Position numbers and translations under genes: made by a program. This document shows, one piece after another, positions 1 to 11,275 of a stretch of DNA of 64,000 nucleotides. The DNA comes from Lepus europaeus (Eukaryota; Chordata; Mammalia; Lagomorpha; Leporidae). Numbering within the stretch: position 1 is the first letter of the stretch; every line of letters begins with the position of its first letter. The stretch lies in contig NC_084843.1 of assembly GCF_033115175.1 (NCBI RefSeq), forward strand, positions 50,942,474-51,006,473. Reading direction: 5' to 3'. Under the pieces are notes generated by a model that ran no database searches, was not told the DNA's origin, and saw only the letters and a list, made by a program, of their open reading frames with translations.

Positions 1-178
1 TGGGCCCTCCCCGCTCCGTCCTCGGATGCGCCGCGCTGGGGAAGATCACGAGTTCGCCCCTCCGTCCCGGGCGGCAACTCGAGCCCGGCGCTCTCCGGAG
101 CCGCCGGACCCCCACGGCTGGCAGAAATCGGTCCCCCTCCTCCTCCTGCCCCGGCCACGGCTGCCGCCCGGCACCCCT

Positions 179-199
179 GGGGTGGGGTGGGGTGGGGGG
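179..199 (+). other. G-quadruplex motif in the intron beside the ANK3-like exon
   Basis: Four G runs of at least four, separated by single T residues (G4 T G4 T G4 T G6), match a very stable parallel quadruplex pattern. The G-rich strand is the template strand for the minus-strand gene. It lies about 130 nt past the donor. Confidence 0.7.
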
Positions 200-329
200 C
201 AGGGCTCCAGGCTGCACCCCTGCGTCCCAAAGGCTCCCCGGACCCCCACCCCGCGCCTCCCGACAGCTGCGTCGCGGCGCGCCTCTGCGGGGAAGAAAGC
301 CACAGGTAGGGGGGCGGCGCGGCGCTCAC

Positions 330-386
330 CTGCGCAGGAGGAGTGCTCTCGGCGCCGGCGGGAGAGGAGGAGGCGGAGGAGGCCAT
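330..386 (-). CDS. ANK3: First coding exon, probable ANK3 (ankyrin-G) alternative N-terminus
   Basis: On the minus strand an ATG at 386-384 in strong Kozak context (A at -3, G at +4) opens 19 codons, M-A-S-S-A-S-S-S-P-A-G-A-E and so on, ending P-P-A-Q at 330, followed at once by the donor GTGAGC (329-324) in phase 0. A Ser/Ala-rich short leader starting MASSASSSPAG is, as I recall it, the N-terminus of one ankyrin-G isoform ahead of its ankyrin repeats. In mammals ANK3 lies upstream of CDK1 in divergent orientation, which fits the layout here. Ankyrin-G links membrane proteins to the spectrin cytoskeleton at axon initial segments and lateral membranes. Only this exon is in the window. The exon structure is seen; the gene name is inferred from the short leader plus position. 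Confidence 0.65.
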
Positions 387-760
387 GTTGTGGGGCAGCC
401 GCTGCGAATGCAGCTTCCAGGAACTCCGATCTCCGCCCCCGTCCCGCTCCTTCTGCCCCCAGAATGTGCGCCTTCTTGGGAAAAAGTTGGGCTTGTGGCT
501 CAGGGACGCCGAGCGCCGAGCCGCGCCGCCCGCCCCGCGCCGCGTCTCCTCCCCCTGCTGTGTCCGCGGCGCCCGCCAGGTGCCCGCGCGGGCCGGTGCG
601 CGGGGGGCGGGCCGGGCTCAGGTAGGGGCGCGGCGGCGGGCCGGGCAGCTGATCGTGGAGCTCCGGCCGGCCCGCGCCGGCAGCCGGCCCTGGTGGGCAT
701 GCCCAATCGGCCAGCGCCCGAGGGGCTGCGGCGCACAGGTGGCAGGTGAGAGGTGGGTGG

Positions 761-2751
761 CCTTGCCAGGACTGAGAGGGACGGAGGGGGCTCCAGAAAC
801 AGAGGGAGGGCCAGTGCTGTTTCCTCTGGGCTGTTCAGTCGCATTCCATTAGCCATCCTCATTAAAACGGAGTAATAACCTTTGCGGATTAATCGATGCT
901 TAGGAGCGGTTAAGAGAATAAAATCATCGTTGCCTTTTCTTTATTGTTGACTTCCAGAGTACAATCACCGCAGAAACCGCTTAGCAACCAGGTTCCCGGC
1001 CTCCCTTCCACCCCGCAGCTCTAAGATAGCTTCAGCTCCCGCGCCCGGTTTTCCTAAGCCAAACTCTGGAGCTGTCCCGGGTGCGAGGTAGGCACCGAGC
1101 CAGATCCAGCAAGGAGATGGGGAGCAGGACCCCTGCGTGTCCTAGTTTCCTGGAGCCCCAGTGACAAGGGTTCTCAGCGCTCCTGTCCGGGCCCAGGCCG
1201 GCGGCACGGCTGGGTGACCAGAATTTGCTGTTCTGATGGGTGGGGGTAGAAGGGAGCAAGGTGGCTGTGCTCACATTGTTTCCCGAAAGGGGGTATAAGG
1301 GTGAGGGGGTAGCATTGAGCCCACGCACAGAACATTAAATAACTGGCCATGGCAGGGCGAGAATTGTATTCCTTTTCCTCTTCTCTTTCAGTTCTCCTGG
1401 TTACAGGGAGAAAGTTAAGTATTCTCTCTCAAAGGGCAGCTAAATTCCCTTTTTAGCAGAGAGAGAGCAGTCCCCAAGGCCAGAGTCCTAGGCAAGCAAG
1501 CACTGGGTGTCTAGGTAGAATTTATAGCATTGTTTCATTTTCATTGTTTAGTTTCAATGCTTATTGTTAAGGTTACTTTCTATTTATAGTAGAGAAGCAA
1601 AGTTTCTTTTTTTAAGCCAGTACATACAAGTTAAAAATACCTAACAAGAGAAATAGTTCAGGTGGGACTGGTATGAAACAAAGAATCTCAGAGGTAGGTA
1701 GTTGATGACTGAAGGATGGGAAACCATTAGCATTGTCTGCTAGAGTCAGCTAAAGTCCTGAGGACTAACCAGAGAACACCTAGCTTTCTCCGAGAGACAC
1801 GTGAAGCTGACAAAACGTTTCTCTGGCATCAGCTCTATGGCGGCCCTGTGCTGCATGCCCTCTTCACATTGAGGCCTTCCAAAACCCTTGCAAGACAATC
1901 TGGAGATTAGCCTGGGTCACAAACTAACTCTAGCTGGGGCAGTCTTGAGTTTTATAAAATTCTTCAGAGTTTAAAAAATCCACAACCCCCTGAATTTTTA
2001 TGTTCAATTCTGTGTATTGTATCATGGGGAATACATAGTTTTTCCCCATTTTGCAAAGGGATCTGCATGTCTGCCCCAAAACGTTTAAGAACAACTGTTA
2101 CCACTTAAGGCTTTTAGGGTCCCTGTGGCCATCTTAGATGTTAAGGTCCATGGGAACAAAGGCTACCTTCATGTGCCTCCCACGGTGCCCTAGCCTGGCA
2201 CTGCTTCCGTCAGGCACTCAGAGCAGTGGGTTGTGCTAACTCCAATGTGAAGCAGACAAGGCAGGCTGCAGGAACCAGGGGAGGGTGTCTTGGGGAGAGC
2301 ATCACCTAGGTAAATCCTGCACACACATATTTTTACAACCGCAAGAGACTTCGTAAACAAGAGACGAACTCCCAGCCAGGTGGACAATGGAGGGAGGACG
2401 ATGTCTGAGCACAGCAGGAAGTTAATACCAGAAGTGGCACCTGGCAGAGGAGCCCAGAAAGAGGCGCTTTCCTGCGGAGCCGTTCCGGTGCCATTCCGGT
2501 CCAGTCTGTTTCTGAGAAACACTTTCGTTGCAGAGCATCAGAGACACTTGCCTCCCTTCCTCCAGAGGCAGGCGGCTGCCCAGCTGACAGCACTGGCTAC
2601 AGAAGGACCCTGGGAGTCTGGAAGCATCTCTCCTGCCTTTGAAAACTAAAACTAAGACTCAACCAAAGCCCTTTCCCTGCAGCCAATCACTGCCTCCAAC
2701 TCTGTCCTCTCTGCCCCTCTTCACAGCCAAGTGTCTTAAAAGACAGCAGTC
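761..2751. other. Upstream intergenic sequence, no gene recognised
   Basis: CpG density falls off by ~1.2 kb and the sequence becomes AT-rich and unique-looking. No SINE copy is present for 2 kb, which is long for this window. The open frames here are short and show no recognisable domain. Confidence 0.5.
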
Positions 2752-3095
2752 GGGGCCAGCGTCGTGGCAGAGAGGGTAAAGCCACCGCCTGCAATGCCGG
2801 CATCCCATATGGGCACCAGTTCATGCCCCGGCTGCTCCACCTCTGATCCAGCTCCCTATTAATGGCCTGGGAAGAGCAGTGGAAGATGGCCCAAGTGCTT
2901 GGGCCCCTGCACCCATTGGGGAGACCTGGAAGAGGTTTCTGGCTCCTGGCATCGGCCTGGCTCATCCCTGGCCATTGTGGCCATCTGGGGAGTGAACCAA
3001 CAGTTAGAGGATCTCTCTTTCTCTCTCTCTCCCTTACCCTCCCTCCCTCCTTCTCTGTAGCTCTGATTTTCAAATAAATAAGTAAATATTTAAAA
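2752..3095 (+). mobile_element. CSINE, + orientation
   Basis: Has the GGGGCCAGCGTCGTGG head and a CT-rich stretch near 3010-3050, and ends in an AAATAAATAAGTAAAT tail. Older subtype with AATAAA-type tail. Confidence 0.9.
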
Positions 3096-3855
3096 AACAA
3101 AAGAACAGCAGCCAACACTGGCATCCCGCCTTTCTCACACACTCCTGTATTTGCAGCAGCACCAGTCTTTGTCCTTCCTCAGCTATTGAAATGCTCTGAT
3201 TGACCTCATGTATGCCATTTCCAGTAAGGATGTTTCCAGGCCATATCTCCATTGATCTGCCAAGGATCCTTGAGATGACTGACCACTACCTTCCTCTTAT
3301 ATCTCTTAAGTTTGAACCTCAGTCTCGTTCCTCATTTAATGCATTTTGCAGTTCCATTAAGGCATCAGCTATTACAAAATGACTCCTAAATCCAACTAAG
3401 ACAATTTCCTTGAGCTCCAAGCTCATAGTCCATCTCAACTGAGACAGAACACATCATTTCCCCTCTATACCCACTGGCAACAGATTCATTTACTCTATCA
3501 AGTTTCCTAGGTCATTCGTTAGCAACACAGCTTCAAATCAGGTGAGGAGACTCTGCCCCCGGCCCTTCCCTCCCTATCCAATCTGACACTGAGTCCTAAA
3601 CAAGACTTTAAAATATCCCCCTTTCTCCATCCCCACTGCCTCCCTGGATTTGACCCTGTAATCGCTATGATTCATTGAGCAATTACATGTGCCAAGTCAT
3701 CATGCCAATTTACATTTTCTCATCACCTCTCACCTAGACGACTACAGTAGTCTCCTACTTTTGTGTAGTGCATCAGTTCTATTTTCCAATGTTAAAATTT
3801 TCCTAAAATTTTAAATCATCACATGATTACACACTGGTTAAAATTACTTAGTAGC

Positions 3856-4211
3856 GGCCGGCACCGTGGCTTAACAGGCTAATCCTCTGCCTTGCGGTGC
3901 CGGCACACCAGGTTCTAGTCCCGGTTGGGGCGCCGGATTCTATCCCGGTTGCCCCTCTTCCAGGCCAGCTCTCTGCTATGGCCCGGGAGTGCAGTGGAGG
4001 ATGGCCCAAGTGCTTGGGCCCTGCACCCGCATGGGAGACCAGGAGAAGCACCTGGCTCCTGGCTTCGGATCAGCGCGGTGCGCCGGCCGCGGCGGCCATT
4101 GGAGGGTGAACCAATGGCAAAAAGGAAGACCTTTCTCTCTCTCTCTCTCTCACTATCCACTCTGCCTGTCAAAAATAAAAAATAAAAAAAAGAAAAGAAA
4201 ATAGACGAAAA
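3856..4211 (+). mobile_element. CSINE, young subtype, + orientation
   Basis: Head GGCCGGCACCGTGG, internal GCCATTGGAGGGTGAACC block and an A-rich tail. It is flanked by the 15-bp target-site duplication AAATTACTTAGTAGC at 3841-3855 and 4212-4226. Confidence 0.95.
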
Positions 4212-4226
4212 AAATTACTTAGTAGC

Positions 4227-4509
4227 TCATTCTATCCTTCAGGATAAAGATTGAACTCAGCATGGGCCTTGCCCACTTCTTCCCCTATCACAATTGCTTT
4301 CCGGCAGCGTTTCCATCTCCATCACTTTCTCCATCTGTCTCAGCCCTACCCGCCGCCTCCTAGCCCGCCACACACGGCCATTCTGTGTTAGTGACATTCC
4401 CCTAAACACCACAGCCATTGTCTATCTGCAGGACAGTCCTTCCACTAGAAAACCCCTTGTCCTCTGCCTCCCCCATGTGCTCTGCCTGGTTGGCTTCTAC
4501 TTCTCCATC
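4227..4509 (+). repeat. L2-like LINE remnant, split by SINEs
   Basis: The stretch from the CCTTCAGGATAAAG motif onward resembles the pyrimidine-rich 3' part of LINE-2 copies. Its continuation would be on the far side of the next SINE (from 4874). The resemblance is by eye and weak in places. Confidence 0.4.
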
Positions 4510-4524
4510 AAGACTCCATTCAGC

Positions 4525-4857
4525 GGCTGGCGCCGTGGCTTAACAGGCTAATCCTCCGCCTTGCGGCGCTGGCACACCAGGTTCTAGTCCCGGTTGGGGT
4601 GCCGGATTCTGTCCCAGTTGCCCCTCTTCCAGGCCAGCTCTCTGCTATGGCCCGGGAAGGCAGTGGAGGATGGCCCAAGTGCTTGGGCCCTGCACCCACA
4701 TGGGAGACCAGGAGAAGCACCTGGCTCCTGGCTGATCCTGGCTTAGGATCAGCGAGATGCGCTGGCCGCAGCAGCTAATGGAGGGTGAACCAATGGCAAA
4801 AAGGAAGACCTTTCTCTCTCTCACTATCCACTCTGCCTGTCAAAAAAAAAAAAAAAA
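4525..4857 (+). mobile_element. CSINE, young subtype, + orientation
   Basis: Inserted in L2-like sequence with the duplication AAGACTCCATTCAGC at 4510-4524 and again ending at 4873; pure oligo-A tail. Some bases near 4735 repeat the CTGGCT block. Confidence 0.93.
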
Positions 4858-5624
4858 AAAGACTCCATTCAGCAAACAAATCTTCAAGGAAAGCTGCCCC
4901 GATGCTTTTCCTATTAAAGTGTGGTTTGTTGTCCTTTCTTTGTTCTTCCGAAATGTCCTGGAGCACGTTTCTAATTGTTTTGAAGACCATGAGCATTTTT
5001 CTGCAATTTAGAAATATAAAAAATTACAAAAACCTAAAGTGGATTCATGTGAAGTTATTTATAGTCTTTATTCCATTTAGTGTGACTATTTATGTTTTAA
5101 TTATGAACCAGACCCTTTTACAGGTGTTATGTGATATACAGATCGTACCCTGTATTACTGTTCTAAAAATTCAGACTTGTAAACACATCTGCCTTCAGAG
5201 GATTCAGAAAAGGGAGACAGACCTATATAACTCTTGCTAGCCTTGCCTCTGTCCTCTTCTGAGCTTCTTGATGCTTTGACTACATCTTTTTCTTGTCCAA
5301 ATTCCCTGTATCTAATGCAATATGTGATTCAATAGAAGTTTGCTCAACGCATTGTTTTTGAATTTGAACTATACCTCATAGAACTAATTCTCAAGGTTGA
5401 AACCTGACACCTCCCCTTGCTTCCCTCCTCTGAGCTATACTAAACTTTGCATGCACATCAAATTTCTTACTCTATAATTCTTTGCATATCTAGCTCTCCA
5501 GTGAGACTGAGCAGGTTGAGATAGAAGATGAGATATATCAATCTTTGTGTTTCTGGGTTTGCAGTGCCCTGCAGTGTCAGCCACATTTTGTGCTAGGAAT
5601 AATTTTGTTAAGAGATGGAGGGAA

Positions 5625-5835
5625 GTGGAGGCCTGTGTTTTGGCACAATGGGTTAAGCCATCACCTGAGATGCTGGGAGACCCAGATGGATTTCCAGGCA
5701 CCTGGCTTCAGCCTGACCCAGCCTCAGCTGACAGGGAGTGAACCAGTGGATAGAAGATCTCCCTCTCTCTCTTTCCCCAACCCCATCTCTGTAACTCTGG
5801 CTTCCAAGTAAATAAATAAATCTTTTAAAAAATGA
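5625..5835 (+). mobile_element. CSINE, old and internally shortened, + orientation
   Basis: The head is diverged and about 100 bp of the middle is missing; the CCAGTGGATAGAAGAT segment and AAATAAATAAATC tail identify it. Confidence 0.75.
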
Positions 5836-6459
5836 TAGTAAAGAGGAAGAAGGTAGAGAGAAGGGAGGATAAAAAAGAAAGATGGGGGAAACTTGGGAGA
5901 CAGTGACTTGATTTCTAATCAGAGGACTCTAACAGGGTATTCCAAACTCAATTTGGTTTAAAAGAAACTTTTTCTTTGTATCTTAATGGAAAATCACTTA
6001 AACTTGCATTATACCTATAGAGTAAAAACAAAATATTTTTATAAACTTCCCATTTTGTTCCATATGCTCCCTGAGACCCTCTCTCTTTGTTATAAAGGAA
6101 AATTAGCACGTGATAAAGGGGCATGAAATTTGGTCCCAGAGGCAAACTTCCTCCTTGATGTGGACAGAAGGAGTGAAAAGAACTGAAGAAGTGACATAGG
6201 ATGTGATCAGTGTTCCTTAATGTCCATCCTTTGGCTGCCTACTACTATGTCAAGAACCACCACTAGAAAGGGAACTGTATGGATTTTTCCCTTTCCTCTC
6301 TCAGCTTCTGCATTTAGGGTATTTCTCTGCAGCTATAATCAGACACTCTATTCTTTCCAGAATAGTTTCTACTATAATTAGACTCTGAACGTGAAGATTA
6401 TGTTTAAATAGTAGGAGCTTCCCACCTGGATATCAGTAAGAGAGAAAGACTGATTTTTT

Positions 6460-6790
6460 AAGAAAAGATTTATTTTATTTATTTGAAAGACAGAGTTACA
6501 TAGAGAGGTAGAGACAGAGAGAGAGGTCTTCCATCCGCTGGTTCACTCCCCCAGATGGCCACAAGGGCCGGAGCTGCGCCAATCCGATACAAAGCCAGGA
6601 GCCAGGAGCTTCTTCCGGGTCTCCCACATGGGTGCTGGGGCCCAAGCACTTAGGCCATCTTCTACTGCTTTCCCAGGCCATAGCAGAGAGCTGGATCAGA
6701 AGAGGAGCAGCTGGGACTAGAACCGGCACCCATATGGGATGCGGGTGCTTCAGGCCAGGGCGTTAATCCGCTATGCCACGGCGCCAGCCC
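6460..6790 (-). mobile_element. CSINE, - orientation
   Basis: Reads from AAGATTTATTTTATTTATTTG to GGCGCCAGCCCC on the plus strand. An imperfect duplication AAGACTGRTTTTTT flanks it (6447 onward and 6792 onward). Confidence 0.92.
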
Positions 6791-6805
6791 CAAGACTGGT
6801 TTTTT

Positions 6806-8864
6806 CACACAGCATATACAGAATCTTCAATCAAAAAGGACACAAGAGTTAATACTGATTGTTTTAACTGTTGAGAACATTTCTTAAAGTTCAGGAAATG
6901 ATGATAAGCAAATGTGTGTTTGTTTCACAAAATAAGCAGGCAACAGAAAGGCATTTCTCAAATACAAGAGATATACAAGTATATTCAGTTACCACTAACC
7001 ATGGGGACTGGCATAATATGTACAAACATGTCCCTTAATTTGTAATTTTATGAAGGAAAACAGCTCACCAAGCACAAAGTTGAACCAAAATGTTTTCTCT
7101 CTCGTGGCTTTTGGCCTTTTCTTACAAGAATGGTCCACTGGGTAGAAATTTGCACTTCTAAATACACAATAAAGAGCACAGCTTAGCAATATTTTCATCA
7201 TGGTCAAGTGAAATGAGAGTACAATGTTTATTTATTGAGTTAGTTTTGCAATCCCATGAAGAATATGGTTAAATAACTTATTCTAGTGTCTGTTTCCATT
7301 TCTCAATTCCTTCAGTTTCTTAAACATCTGAAAGGAAATAGAGGTTATTCTGATACGTTCTGTGGAATGACAAACACTGTCTGACTCAACATGTTTAAGA
7401 TAACTAATTGTTGATTTTAAAAACCCAATCACAAAGTAGTTTATGAAACAGAATAATAAACTTCATAGTAGCATTACAGAACAGAGTAAATCAGTGTAGT
7501 TAATTCTACTTTATCTCCACATTTTTATCACTTCCTCTTATCACTTTGGTTTGCGATTTCAAAAACATATAAAGTGGGGGTAATATGAACAAAAGTCATA
7601 TCAATCCTCAAAAAGTTGACAGAAAGCAAAACTAAAGAGCAAAGGGAAATAAACTGGTAACTTTCCATTATATATTAATAAGGGAAAGCAAACTTGCCTT
7701 CCTGCCTTGGCCCGAATTCCCAGTGAAATGAACTGTGTTGATTCTAGTTGAGGGTTCTTAGGAAAGAAAGGGAAAGAGAAACTGTCTCCTTCGTTGGCAG
7801 GGCTTCTAGGAAACAGGGGAAAAGGAATAAAAGAAAGTGATGTCTTGAGAACAAAACTTGATGGCATCAAGAGGACCAGACTTTAAATTTAAATTTTCCC
7901 TTCCTTTCTCGCTTCACCCTTTACTCTCCTCCATTCTGGTTTTGCTAAATCACAATCAGACTCTTAATTCACATGTGTTTGTCTTTGTTCTGAACACGGG
8001 AAAATCATGAAGCTACTTGATCAATATATGCTCTGCTCTCAGCTCTGATAAAATTGCCAGTTTTAGTCTTTATATTTTATGAAACTGTTTCTGACAGCCT
8101 TATGTGGGACTTCTTCGCCTATAAATTCTAATTGTATGCCACTTCTGTGACATAAAACCATGAACTTCCAATCTGGATAAATGTAAGAAATTAGATTTAG
8201 TGAAAATGGAATCCCACCAGCACAACTCCCCAAGACTATGCAAGCCAGCTCCACCCTCAGGGACTCCCAAAAATGTTTGGTTACTTGGACATCCTAGAAC
8301 TGGACATTTTGTTTCACCACACTGTTTCCTTTGTCCACTCATTCAAGGGCAGTTTACAGCTTGCTTAAATTTCACATTAAATATTTTGGAGAGCCTTGGG
8401 AAAATCTTGTGGCTATTCTCTAATAATGTCATAATTAGGGATCACTGACTTAGTAAAAATTGATAAACAGAGGAACAATCTACACAATCTTCAGCCCAAT
8501 GTGACTCCTTCTTGACATATATATGTATTTTTTTCTTAAATAACATTTCTTTCTGTTCTGAGCACAGAGTGGAGCTACTGCATACAGTTGAGCAAGTTTC
8601 TTTCTAGTTCTTTTTCTTTGTTTATTCCCTATTACACTAAATTTATACATTTAGAGAAGATTGTTTTAACAAAATTATTGATGAATATAGTGGAAATATA
8701 GGGACATTATACAAATATTACATGAAATTATTGGCTTATTTGTTTGGCTGGTGTTACACAATGACATTTGAAATTCATTTTTTAAAAAAACGCCTTCTTT
8801 TATTATCCAGGTCCTTAACAACTAGGGCCTTTCCTTTTGCACAGCACATGAAAAATATAGTGCA
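6806..8864. other. Unique-looking AT-rich intergenic sequence
   Basis: Two kilobases without a SINE. The open frames here have no recognisable domain and no exon-like flanks. Nothing else can be named. Confidence 0.5.
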
Positions 8865-9210
8865 TGTTGTAAGGTGTCCGGCGCGTAACAGATCTTCCCA
8901 GGCAGACGAATCGATTAATTCACAGGCTTTTATTGGGGTTCCACTCCCGGGCGAGGTTCCCCGGTCCCAACAGAGCAACAGAGCGGGGGCCGGGGAAGTC
9001 GCATGTCAGAGGTTGGGAGAGCTCCTTTTATAGATTCAGGGCATGGGAGTTAAAGGTTGAGGCGGGTCTGATCCTCATTGGTTGACCTTTAAGCACCCGC
9101 AGGGACCTTGACAAGGACTTTCTTCCCCGGAAGTAGGCCTCTCCATTCCCGGAAGTGTAGGCCTTCCTTCCATGCGGATCCCAAAGCTATCACATGTCAC
9201 ACCACTAACA
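8865..9210 (-). mobile_element. Solo LTR of an endogenous retrovirus, - orientation
   Basis: On the minus strand the element starts TGTT and ends AACA. It carries in order a CCAAT box (9077-9081), a TATA box TATAAAAG (9025-9032) and an AATAAA polyadenylation signal (8929-8934). That order and spacing define U3-R-U5 of an LTR. It is much richer in CpG than its surroundings, suggesting it is fairly young. No target-site duplication could be confirmed because a SINE sits on its 5' edge. No retroviral coding sequence is attached. Confidence 0.7.
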
Positions 9211-9213
9211 TTT

Positions 9214-9498
9214 TTTTTTTTTGACAGGCAGAGTGGACAGTGAGCGAGAAAGGTCTTCCTTTTCCGTTGGTTCACCCCGCAATACGCACTGCGCTGATCC
9301 GAAGCCAGGAGCCAGGTGCTTCTCCTGGTCTCCCATGCAGGTGCAGGGCCCAAGCACTTGGGCCATCCTCCACTGCACTCCTGGGCCACAGCAGAGAGCT
9401 GGAAGAGGAGACAGAATCTGGCGCCCCGACAAGGACTAGAACCCAGGGTGCCGGCACTGCAGGCGGAGGATTAGCCTATTGAGCCGCAGCGCTGGCCC
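9214..9498 (-). mobile_element. CSINE, young subtype, - orientation, at LTR edge
   Basis: Flanked by the 13-bp duplication ACCACTAACATTT at 9201-9213 and 9499-9511, which is the terminus of the adjoining LTR. About 40 bp shorter than full-length copies. Confidence 0.93.
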
Positions 9499-9772
9499 AC
9501 CACTAACATTTCTCTGAATGTAAGGACATCCCTTACATTTTACTTATTCTTCATTACAATCTAGGTAGGGAGGTTGCAAATGCTTTCTTTAAAGAGTCAG
9601 ATTAGCCAAATTTGCTGTTGTAAAATGAAAGCAGCCATACAATGAATGGGCATAGCTGTATTTCCATAACACTTACTACCAAACACAGGTGGTGGACTAA
9701 ACCCTAATTTGCCAATTCCTGTTGTAGATTGCTTTCATGCTCTCCATTATTTTTCTTATACTTATTATAGAA

Positions 9773-9858
9773 GGGGTCTTCTAAGCATTCGTGGAAACTG
9801 CTTATTATGAAAAGACTATGCTTGGATTTGAATTTTCTGCGCAAAAATGAATCTATAT
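9773..9858 (+). mobile_element. Palindromic DNA-transposon relic, copy C, left part
   Basis: GGGGTCTTC head followed by TTATTATGAAAAGACTATGC matches the other copies described at 17681, 21671, 60600 and 61867. It is cut off by the SINE that follows; the right half was not found beyond it. Confidence 0.55.
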
Positions 9859-9970
9859 TTTTAAAAAGATTTATTTATTTATTTATTTATTTATTTGAAA
9901 GGTGGAGCTACAGAGAGGCAGAGTTACAGAGAGAAGGAGGTGGGGGGAGAGGGAGAGGGAGAGGGAGAGG

Positions 9971-10006
<36 letters not shown>

Positions 10007-10240
10007 ATCTTCCATCTGCTGGTTCACTGGCTGCAACAGCAGGAGCTGAGCCAACCTGAAGCCAGGAGCCAGGAGCTTCTTTTGGGTCTCCCATGCAAGT
10101 GCAGGGGCCCAAGGACTTGGGACATCTTCCACTGCTTTCCCAGGCCATAGTAGAGAGCTGGATTGGAAGTGGAGCAGCTGGGACTCAAACCAATACCCAT
10201 ATGGGATGCCGGCACTGCAGGCGGCCTCCATCTCTCCTAT
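9859..10240 (-). mobile_element. CSINE, - orientation, with expanded purine repeat
   Basis: A TTTA array at the tail (9870-9897) and a long GAGAGG/GA array (9941-10006) enlarge this copy. The head is lost after GCACTGCAGGCGG. Confidence 0.88.
9941..10006 (+). repeat. (GGGAGA)n/(GA)n simple repeat
   Basis: About 65 bases are uninterrupted purine, grown from the pyrimidine-rich segment of the minus-strand SINE. Confidence 0.9.
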
Positions 10241-10330
10241 GCCATGCTGCTATCTCATCCTAACTTGCCTCTGCTTCCCTCACCCCTCCCTACCATTCAT
10301 TCACCTCACAACATCAAGAAGGATCTTGTA

Positions 10331-10606
10331 GAGTCTGGTGCTGTGGTGTAGCGGGTAAAGCCGCCGCCTGCAGTGCTGGCATCCCATACGGGCATTGGTT
10401 GAATCCCACCTGCTCCACTTCCAATCCAGCTCTCTGCTATGGCCTGGGAAAACAGTGGAAGATGGCCCAAGTTCTTGGGCCCCTGCACCCACGTGGGAGA
10501 CCCTGAGGAAGCTCCTGGCTCCTGGCTCCTGGCTTCAGATGGGTGCAGCTCCAGCCATTGCAGCCAACTGGGGAGTGAACCAGCAGATGGAAGACCTCTC
10601 CCAATC

Positions 10607-10645
<39 letters not shown>

Positions 10646-10718
10646 TTCTGCCTCTCTCTCTCTCTCTCTAATTCTGCCTTTCAAATAAAATCAATAAATC
10701 TTAAAAAATAAATAAAAT
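10331..10718 (+). mobile_element. CSINE, + orientation
   Basis: Head GTCTGGTGCTGTGGTGTAGCGGG, a (CT)n run at 10610-10672 and an AAATAAAATCAATAAATC tail. Approximate flanking repeats GATCTTGTAGA and GATCTTATAAA. Confidence 0.92.
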
Positions 10719-10734
10719 AATGATCTTATAAAAT

Positions 10735-11275
10735 GGGAATTGGATCACATGATTTTCCTACCCCAAACCCTGCAATGGCTTCTATTGCCTTTGGAGTTAA
10801 AAACCAAACTCACCCCTCCCACTAAAGGCTGATGCGCTCTCGCCCGCCTGCCTCTCTGATGCCATCCTTTGCCCTATTACTCCTCTGCATGCCCTGCCAC
10901 CCCAGCCTAAGTTCTGTTTCTGAGACACACCCAGTCCCTTCTGACCTTCAGGCTTCTGCCTGTGATGATCCTCCTGCCTGGAGCACCTCCCCTGCCCTTC
11001 CCCAGGTCCTTCCTTCTGCCTCCTTCCCCCAGAAGACTTCCCGATCCTCCAGTCTACACCTTATCATCATTTTTTTTCCTGTGCATTGCACTTATTTATT
11101 GTGTAACTTTTTAAATCTGTTGTTCACTGCCTGTTTTCTGCCCCACTAGAATGTAAATGCCATGGAAGTAGGGCTCTTTCTGTCTTATTTACCACTACAT
11201 TGACTCAGAGTACTCAGTAGTGCTTGGCACATGGTAAGGGCTCAAGAAATATTTATAAATACTGCTGACTGAATG
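10735..11275 (+). repeat. LINE-2 (L2) 3' end, + orientation
   Basis: The order of motifs follows L2 copies: an ATGGCTTCTATTGCC segment, a pyrimidine-rich body, CCACTAGAATGTAAATGCC, TGCTTGGCACATGGTAAGGG and TCAAGAAATATT. An old pan-mammalian relic with no intact frame. Confidence 0.8.

Larger units (their letters stand above)
1..760. promoter_or_regulatory. CpG island, promoter region of minus-strand gene (ANK3-like)
   Basis: The first ~760 bases are very GC-rich and dense in CpG, unlike the AT-rich sequence that follows. A minus-strand first coding exon with splice donor lies inside (386 to 330), so bases above ~390 are 5' UTR and promoter and bases 1-329 are first intron. A CCAAT box lies at 703-707 on the plus strand, which is an inverted CCAAT relative to the gene. 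No TATA box was seen, as usual for CpG-island promoters. The transcription start cannot be fixed from sequence. Confidence 0.75.

Noticed and set aside
26-862. Long open frames on both strands at the left edge
   Set aside because: Stop codons are rare in such GC-rich DNA. Only the 19-codon minus-strand exon has a Kozak start and donor.
3860-3960. Possible tRNA genes from box A/B-like sequence (GGTTCTAGTCCCGG)
   Set aside because: These are the tRNA-derived heads of SINEs; they do not fold into a complete tRNA and lack proper 3' ends.
3848-4204. Overlapping open frames on both strands with phrases like CLGPAPAWETR, recurring across the window
   Set aside because: They are translations of the CSINE body in various frames and appear in nearly every copy; no independent coding evidence.
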